A stretch of DNA of 18,432 bases, from NCBI GenBank assembly GCA_964555235.1, contig CAZKRU010000081.1, positions 1-18,432 of the forward strand, given 5' to 3'. Both the position numbers and the translations under genes were made by a program. Origin of the DNA: CAZKRU01 sp964555235. Lineage in GTDB: Bacteria; Verrucomicrobiota; Verrucomicrobiia; Methylacidiphilales; CAMAQI01. Below the pieces are notes generated by a model. That model did not search any database and had not been told where the DNA came from. It saw nothing but the letters and a program-made list of their open reading frames with translations. Shown piece by piece: positions 13,714 through 18,432 of the stretch (positions are counted from its first letter, which is position 1; each line of letters begins with the position of its first letter).

Positions 13714-14424
13714 ATGTTTCGGGCCAATCCATCCTTAAGGCTCTCTCTTTCCGATCCGGCTCTTCCGAATTCAAAACGTGTGGTGATTACCGGAGGGGAA
13801 GGGGCGTTGGGGCGTGCGATGGCATCTTCGTTGCTGGAGCTCGGTTGGGATGTTTTTGCGCCGGGGCATGCGGAATTGGATGTGGCTTGTGAAAAATCGG
13901 TGGATGTTTATTTCAAAAACGCGACTCGATTGGATGCGTTGATTCATTCGGCTGGAGTGCTGGAGGATCGTTCGCTTTCGAAGATGGAGCCGTCTGCATG
14001 GGATCGGGTGATGGAATGTCATTTGAGCGGAGCGTGGCGGTGCAGTCGTGCGGCGATTCCACTTCTTGAAAATGCGGGAGGAGGTCATTTGGTTTTTATC
14101 GGTTCCTGGAGCGCGTTTAAGGGGCCGATCGGGCAGGCGAATTATTCGGCGGCGAAGGCCGGAATGATCGGGTTGAGTCATTCCTTGGCGAAAGAGTGCG
14201 GAGCGAAAAATATTCGCTGCAATGTGATTCTTCCGGGCTACATTCCGACGAAAATGAATCAGCATCTCTCCGAGGAACGCGTGGAGGAGATTCGCGAAGG
14301 ACATGTTTTGGGACGTTTTAACACCTTGGAAGAAGCGGCGCGCTGGGTCGCATTTTTGGTGCAGACGGAGAATGTTTCGGGGCAGGTTTTTCAACTTGAT
14401 TCGAGGGTGCGACGATGGGTTTGA
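13714..14424 (+). CDS. Short-chain dehydrogenase/reductase (FabG-like), coupled to bioF
   Basis: A 236-residue classical SDR. It has the nucleotide-binding ITGGEGALG (25-33), HSAGVL (79-83, the NAG-like motif) and the catalytic set Ser131, Tyr144 and Lys148 in ANYSAAKAG. The segment ILPGYIPTKMN is also typical. The nearest well-known relatives are 3-oxoacyl-ACP reductases. The ATG at 13714 has GAGG directly before it, and a TTG two codons earlier is possible. Its last 10 bases overlap the start of the BioF-type gene, so the two are surely co-translated. I infer a role in making or adjusting the acyl precursor used by BioF, perhaps pimeloyl-ACP, but no specific family for that role is recognised. 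Confidence 0.88.
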   Translation: MFRANPSLRLSLSDPALPNSKRVVITGGEGALGRAMASSLLELGWDVFAPGHAELDVACEKSVDVYFKNATRLDALIHSAGVLEDRSLSKMEPSAWDRVMECHLSGAWRCSRAAIPLLENAGGGHLVFIGSWSAFKGPIGQANYSAAKAGMIGLSHSLAKECGAKNIRCNVILPGYIPTKMNQHLSEERVEEIREGHVLGRFNTLEEAARWVAFLVQTENVSGQVFQLDSRVRRWV

Positions 14425-15548
14425 ATTCTTGGGAATCCGAGTTGCAGGCCCTTCGCGCTTCAGGATTGGGCCGGAAACTGGTTCCGATGGAGGGTTCAGC
14501 GGGCGTGACAATTACTCGCAATGGAAAGAGGCTCCTTAATTTTTCGTCGAATGATTATCTCGGTTCGGCGAATCATCCCCGATTGCGAGAAGCGGCGACG
14601 GTGGCACTGAAAAAGTACGGAACCGGATCCGGGGCGGCGCGCTTGATTTGTGGAAATTTAAAGGTGCATGAGGAATTGGAATCCGCTACCGCTCGCTTCA
14701 AGGGAACCGAAGCGGCGCTCAGTTTTTCCAGCGGTTATGCGACAGCGCTTGGGGTGATTCCTGCGGTGGTCGGAAAGGGAGATACGGTGATTCTCGATAA
14801 GCTCTCTCACGCCTGTTTGATTGATGGGGCGCGATTGAGTGGTGCCACCGTGCGGGTCTTTCCTCATGGGGATCTGAATTATCTCGAGAAGCTGCTTCAG
14901 AAATCGGAAGGGAAGCGATTGATCGTGACGGAATCGATTTTTTCGATGGATGGGGATGCCGCTCCGCTCAAGGAACTCGTGACTTTAAAAGAAAGGTATG
15001 GAGCCTGGTTAATGGTCGACGAAGCACACGCGACGGGGATTTTTGGAAAGCGTCATGCCGGATGTGCGGAGGCGGCGGGATTATCGAACCGGATTGAACT
15101 GCAGATGGGGACCTACAGTAAGGCACTCGGTAGTGCGGGAGGCTATGTGGCGGGTTCTCGGACGTTGATTGATTATTTAGTGCATCGCGCGCGGAGTTTT
15201 ATTTATTCGACCGGTCCTTCACCCGTGGTGGCGGCGGCAAGTCTGGCGGCGATCCAGTGGCTCGGAACGGAGGAAGGGAGGGCTCGAGTCAAAAAGCTCT
15301 GGGAGAATGTCCGTTCATTTGAGAAATTAAGCGGATTCCGGTCTGCGAGTCCGATTTTTCCGATTCCCATGGGAGGAGAAGTTCGGGCGTTGGAGGCGGC
15401 GAAAGAATTAGAAGAATCCGGGATCCTCGCCGTGGCGATTCGCTATCCGACGGTTCCGCGAGGAAAAGCGAGATTGCGAGTCACCTTGACCGCCGCGCAT
15501 GAGAAAGCGCAGATAAAGTTACTATCAAATGCGTTGAGACGAAGTTAA
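14415..15548 (+). CDS. bioF: 8-amino-7-oxononanoate synthase-type PLP enzyme
   Basis: An alpha-oxoamine synthase, 377 residues against about 385 for BioF. In biotin synthesis BioF condenses pimeloyl-ACP or pimeloyl-CoA with L-alanine. Visible are FSSNDYLGSANHP (43-55), YGTGSGAARLICG (68-80), His132 in LSHACLIDGA, the PLP-binding VDEAHATG with Asp202 and His205, and the Schiff-base Lys236 in GTYSKALGSAGGY. The SRTLIDYLVHRARSFIYST block and the C-terminal RYPTVPRGKARLRVTL are also typical. Close paralogues (2-amino-3-ketobutyrate ligase, serine palmitoyltransferase) cannot be fully excluded, but the motifs fit BioF best. GAGGG 10 bases before the ATG is a good ribosome binding site. No bioA, bioB, bioC or bioD gene lies in the window. 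Confidence 0.87.
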   Translation: MGLNSWESELQALRASGLGRKLVPMEGSAGVTITRNGKRLLNFSSNDYLGSANHPRLREAATVALKKYGTGSGAARLICGNLKVHEELESATARFKGTEAALSFSSGYATALGVIPAVVGKGDTVILDKLSHACLIDGARLSGATVRVFPHGDLNYLEKLLQKSEGKRLIVTESIFSMDGDAAPLKELVTLKERYGAWLMVDEAHATGIFGKRHAGCAEAAGLSNRIELQMGTYSKALGSAGGYVAGSRTLIDYLVHRARSFIYSTGPSPVVAAASLAAIQWLGTEEGRARVKKLWENVRSFEKLSGFRSASPIFPIPMGGEVRALEAAKELEESGILAVAIRYPTVPRGKARLRVTLTAAHEKAQIKLLSNALRRS

Positions 15549-15558
15549 AGGAACTGGC

Positions 15559-15993
15559 TCAATTTTCGATGAGTGGGTTCCAAACTTTCTCAAAGCCCAA
15601 TCCTTGAAAGTCTTTTACATTGGCTGTGGCAAATTGAGTGACGCCGTGGTGTCGCAGCGTCAGTCCAGCTCGAAGATCAAAAATCCGGCGACGGGCGAAT
15701 AGCGGTTTTGACGTCATTTTCCAGAGATCTTCCATTACGGGTGCGTTTTCGATCAGCGTCCAGAAGGGATTATTTCGTAACTGTTGGATCCAGCCGGTTG
15801 CTTGCGCCGGGGTCGTTTTAATCCCCGTGAGACTGTCATTTCTGAGAAGTACATAAAGTTCTACAAGGATCAACTCGGTGATTACGAGATCGGGATTATT
15901 CAGATGAGTCTGAAGAAAACTCAAGGCTCGCGAGTGATCTTTGCAATTTTGAATCATTGCACAAAAAAGGATATTTGTATCGAGACTGAGCAC
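15559..15993 (-). CDS. PIN-domain ribonuclease toxin (VapC-like)
   Basis: A PIN-fold endoribonuclease of 144 residues when started at the GTG at 15993, which lies 4 bases after the antitoxin stop and places the first strand (LSLDTNILFCAMI) at the N-terminus, as usual. A longer frame starting at 16050 would overlap the antitoxin by about 50 bases. The metal-binding acidic residues are the Asp of LSLDTNIL, Glu in ITELILVELYVLLR, and the Asp of RIFDLRAG with the later TANVKDFQGLG. This fits VapC enzymes, which cleave tRNA or rRNA. It forms an operon with the RHH antitoxin and converges on bioF with 10 bases between the stops. Confidence 0.82.
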   Translation of the reverse strand: MLSLDTNILFCAMIQNCKDHSRALSFLQTHLNNPDLVITELILVELYVLLRNDSLTGIKTTPAQATGWIQQLRNNPFWTLIENAPVMEDLWKMTSKPLFARRRIFDLRAGLTLRHHGVTQFATANVKDFQGLGFEKVWNPLIEN

Positions 15994-15997
15994 AAGG

Positions 15998-16255
15998 TTA
16001 GTTCTTCTTAGTTGCGATTGACTTGGTCTCACGCATTTCACTAATTGCATCGTTGATTTGAGAAATATTGATTGCCTTGGTTCCCTTAACGATCGGTAAT
16101 TCCCAGGTTTTTTCTTGAACCCTTGCTCGGTTGGTTTCGGTCATGTATTCAAGACCTCTTCTCACAATTTCGGCAAAGGACCATTCTTTACGCTCTGCTA
16201 CCTTCCTCGCAGAATGATAGAGATTGTCAGGGATTTGTACGTGAGCTTTGATCAT
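15998..16255 (-). CDS. Ribbon-helix-helix antitoxin (VapB-like)
   Basis: An 85-residue protein. The N-terminal strand MIKAHVQIPDNLYHSARKVA and helix FAEIVRRGLEYMTE match the CopG/ribbon-helix-helix DNA-binding fold. The C-terminal half (VQEKTWELPIVKGTKAINISQINDAI) is the likely toxin-neutralising tail. It is followed immediately by the PIN-domain toxin. In such pairs the antitoxin binds and represses its own promoter, alone or with the toxin. A good promoter lies only a few bases before its ATG. The segment is distinct from the AbiE module in the mobile element. Confidence 0.8.
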   Translation of the reverse strand: MIKAHVQIPDNLYHSARKVAERKEWSFAEIVRRGLEYMTETNRARVQEKTWELPIVKGTKAINISQINDAISEMRETKSIATKKN

Positions 16256-16261
16256 GGAGCC

Positions 16262-16289
16262 AAATTACCACATGGGATTATTTTGTCAA
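16262..16289 (-). promoter_or_regulatory. Promoter of the VapBC-like operon, possibly giving a leaderless mRNA
   Basis: On the minus strand TTGACA (16289-16284) is followed after 16 bases by TAATTT (16267-16262) with an upstream TGG giving a TGN extended -10. Only six bases separate the -10 from the antitoxin ATG at 16255. Transcription would begin at or next to the start codon, so the mRNA would be leaderless. No Shine-Dalgarno sequence is present, in agreement. Confidence 0.5.
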
Positions 16290-16318
16290 AAACGATCTCG
16301 GATGTTTGAAGTGTAGGC

Positions 16319-18259
16319 TTATTTCTCTTTGAGCACATAAACGCCATCCCAGTCGGGAGGTGGAGGATTTTGACGGAAGGCGGCGATTCGTTTGAGGTAG
16401 ATCTGGCTCAGGGAGTCGTTGGGGAAAAGAGTGAGGGTTTCTTGGTAGGCGAGTTCGGCTTCGTCCCACTGCTGCTTTTTGTAGGCTTCGAATCCGCGTA
16501 GCGTGGCCACGGCGGCTTTTTGTTGAGGTGGTGTGGCTTCGTTGGTGAAATTCAAAAGATCGTGAACAGGAACGGGGAGTTGCTTTCCTTTGACGCGAAG
16601 TAGATCGGTGGGTCGGGTGAGAAACTCGGATCCAATTAACAGTCGAGTTGATTCAGCGATCATGATCGTGGTTCCGTATGGCTTGTTGGCCCCCTCAAGG
16701 CGGCTAGCGAGATTGACGGCGTCGCCGATGACCGTGTAGTTCCGTTTTCGTAAGGAGCCCATCTGCCCGATGACCATCTCGCCGGTGTTGATTCCGAAGC
16801 GGGTATAGAGGGTGAATCCCCATCGTTGTTGGATGTCGGGATTGATTTTTTCCAAGTGCGCCTTGGAGAGGAGAGCCATGCGGCAGGCGACAGTGGCGTG
16901 ATTGTCTAGGGGGAGGGGGGCACCGAAAACTGCCATAATGGCGTCGCCGATGTATTTATCGATAAAGCCTTTTTCATTGAGAACGAATTCGCTCATTTCG
17001 TTGAGATAAAAGTTCATGACTTCAACCAATTCTTCGGGGGAGAGTTTTTCGGAAAAATCGGTGAAGCCGGCGAGATCGGAAAAGGCGACGGTCAGATTTC
17101 TTTTGACGCCCCCCATCTTGAGATTGTCTGGTGAGGCGACGAGTTCCTTCAAGACTTCGGGAGAGACAAAATCGCCGAAGAGACGTTGGATTTGACGTTT
17201 TTGTTTTCCTTCGCGCCAATAATTCAAGGAGACCAGACTGATGCCGCAAAAAAGAAAGGAGGCGGTGGGGGTGAGGGCCGGAATCCACCATTCGTAATAG
17301 AAGAGGAGGTAGGAGCTACCGAGGAGAATCGGGATTCCGGCGATGATCCCGCCCGCTTGAAGGCCCAGATTCGGACGGAGAAAGAGTCCGAGGGAAAGAA
17401 GGAACGGAAGGAGTAGAATGAGTGTGATGTGAACGGTGTCGGTCGTTTCTCGAATTCGATTCCCGGTGCGTTGATTCGACATCCCCATGGCGTGGGCGAA
17501 GACCCCGGGCTCATGCCCTCCCATCGGGCTCGGAATCAGATCTTGAAGGGAAGAGACGGTGGTTCCGACGAAAATGGTTTTTCCTCGGAGCGGAGCGAGT
17601 GCGGGAGGCGCTACGGCTTGTGAAAGCGTTGCCCGGAGTGAGGATTCACTGAAGAGATCGTTTTTTTTGTCTTTGAGGTGGGAGGTTCCCGAGTCAATGA
17701 GGGAAATGGCGTGATAAGCCCGGTTCTGGGCGACCGAGGAAAAAGGACCGCTCCAAGCAATTAAATTTCCGGTGGCGGAGTCGCGTCGAACAATGCGATC
17801 GGATTCTCTTCGAAGTTCAACGGGGAATGTGGGAGAGAAGAGAGAGGGGGTTGATGCTTTTGCAGCGAATCGAGCTTTTCCGCTCGCCTGACTCATGGCT
17901 GTCAGTTGATCGTCTTCCATCGGATCATCGGACTCTGCAAAAAGAAGATCGAAATAAACGCTTTCAACGCCGGCGGCGTGGAGGGCAAAGATCATCTTGG
18001 CATAAGCACTTCGGGGCCAGGGCCAGCGCACGGAGCGCCAGGCACCGACTTGGCCGAAATGTTGGAGCGATTCCTCATCAATCAGGACAAAAGCAATGGA
18101 ATCATCAAAAGGACGATGGGGGGCGGCGAGTCGACTCCATTGATCAAAGAGTTTCCATTCCAATTTTTCAAAAAAGGGGGTGGTGCGGAGTCCGCAAAAG
18201 AGAAGGCCGGTGAGCAGAGCGATCGCCAAAGGGGCAATGAGCGGATGGCGCAATGACAT
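16319..18259 (-). CDS. Membrane CHASE2 sensor / class III adenylate cyclase
   Basis: A signal-transduction enzyme predicted to make cAMP from ATP (or cGMP) in response to an extracytoplasmic signal. From the ATG at 18259 it has 646 residues. A TTG at 18340 would add 27 residues that come from an intergenic repeat, so I reject it. Residues 7-24 form a first membrane segment. Residues about 25-265 are the CHASE2 sensor (KLFDQWSRLAAP, VYFDLLFAE, GKTIFVGTT). Three membrane segments lie at about 275-295, 300-320 and 325-345. The cyclase domain spans about 390-560, with metal-binding Asp395 in FSDLAGFT and Asp439 in YIGDAIMAVFG, and YTVIGDAVNLASRLE. A C-terminal TPR-like unit follows (AYKKQQWDEAELAYQETLTLFPND). 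The stop is 63 bases before the vapB-like ATG on the same strand. The signal it senses is unknown. Confidence 0.92.
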   Translation of the reverse strand: MSLRHPLIAPLAIALLTGLLFCGLRTTPFFEKLEWKLFDQWSRLAAPHRPFDDSIAFVLIDEESLQHFGQVGAWRSVRWPWPRSAYAKMIFALHAAGVESVYFDLLFAESDDPMEDDQLTAMSQASGKARFAAKASTPSLFSPTFPVELRRESDRIVRRDSATGNLIAWSGPFSSVAQNRAYHAISLIDSGTSHLKDKKNDLFSESSLRATLSQAVAPPALAPLRGKTIFVGTTVSSLQDLIPSPMGGHEPGVFAHAMGMSNQRTGNRIRETTDTVHITLILLLPFLLSLGLFLRPNLGLQAGGIIAGIPILLGSSYLLFYYEWWIPALTPTASFLFCGISLVSLNYWREGKQKRQIQRLFGDFVSPEVLKELVASPDNLKMGGVKRNLTVAFSDLAGFTDFSEKLSPEELVEVMNFYLNEMSEFVLNEKGFIDKYIGDAIMAVFGAPLPLDNHATVACRMALLSKAHLEKINPDIQQRWGFTLYTRFGINTGEMVIGQMGSLRKRNYTVIGDAVNLASRLEGANKPYGTTIMIAESTRLLIGSEFLTRPTDLLRVKGKQLPVPVHDLLNFTNEATPPQQKAAVATLRGFEAYKKQQWDEAELAYQETLTLFPNDSLSQIYLKRIAAFRQNPPPPDWDGVYVLKEK

Positions 18260-18432
18260 GGGCGGGAGCGTAGAAGAAATCAGTGGAGGGGACAACTCTC
18301 TTTTGAGGTGGAATTCATTTGAGATCTGATTTCTCGCCAAGATCGCAAAGGCGCCAAGGCCGAAAATGGTTTTGTTTTCACAGCCATCCCATAGAGCGTC
18401 GTTAGATGATGTTCTCCCTCTGTAGGGGCTCC
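18260..18432. other. Upstream region of the cyclase gene, with an intergenic repeat copy
   Basis: No gene is supported. Read on the minus strand, 18333-18357 has CTTGGCG, CTTTGCG, CTTGGCG units at a spacing of 9 bases, a further copy of the CTNNGCG repeat. The likely cyclase promoter lies between it and the ATG, but I see no convincing hexamers. Confidence 0.5.

Noticed and set aside
13413..13727. N-terminal extension of the integrase reading frame to 475 residues
   Set aside because: It runs antisense through the complete tRNA-Pro gene and an intergenic repeat, and includes the RRDSNSRPLAPQAS pattern typical of translated antisense tRNA. The real start is at 13412 or 13382.
16319..18340. 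Start of the cyclase at 18340 (TTG)
   Set aside because: The extra 27 residues come from an intergenic repeat copy. The ATG at 18259 is followed at once by a normal membrane segment.

Overview
The window is a bacterial chromosomal segment of moderate GC. The likely source is the Planctomycetota-Verrucomicrobiota group, or another polysaccharide-degrading lineage. That guess rests on a type I sulfatase beside an L-rhamnose catabolic cluster with a fused aldolase-dehydrogenase, a CHASE2-type adenylate cyclase, weak or absent Shine-Dalgarno sequences before many genes, and scattered copies of a CTNNGCG-type intergenic repeat. No rRNA or other taxonomic marker is present, so this is an inference.

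Region 1 (1-8853) is a sugar-use region. It opens with the C-terminal part of a sulfatase. A roughly 580-base stretch follows that holds a decayed Clp-type AAA+ ATPase fragment. Then comes an L-rhamnose cluster: a DeoR-family regulator (minus), divergent from a rhamnulose-1-phosphate aldolase/short-chain dehydrogenase fusion (plus), rhamnulokinase rhaB (plus), an AraC-family regulator (minus) and divergent L-rhamnose isomerase rhaA (plus). Together these cover L-rhamnose to L-rhamnulose, to L-rhamnulose-1-phosphate, to DHAP plus lactaldehyde. A DUF4338-like gene fragment sits between the aldolase gene and rhaB. Each regulator gene is followed by a copy of the same short hairpin-bearing repeat, and the two divergent promoter regions share a 10-mer that may be a common operator.

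Region 2 (about 8900-13600) looks like a small integrative mobilizable element. On the minus strand it carries a relaxase-like gene broken by a frameshift and an amber stop, and a ribbon-helix-helix MobC-like gene. Next comes a stretch rich in inverted repeats (possible oriT) that overlaps very small ORFs, then a plus-strand AbiEi/AbiEii-type toxin-antitoxin operon, and a minus-strand tyrosine recombinase that ends 63 bases from a tRNA-Pro(GGG) gene. A 40-base nested palindrome covers the integrase start codon.

Region 3 (13714-18432) contains an SDR reductase gene overlapping a bioF-type gene (plus strand), a VapBC-like toxin-antitoxin pair (minus) with a possibly leaderless promoter, and a membrane CHASE2-adenylate cyclase (minus).

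The most notable points are the decayed mobilizable element with its tRNA/integrase junction, the nested palindrome on the integrase start, the recognisable Clp and DUF4338 fossils in non-coding gaps, and the two intergenic repeat families.
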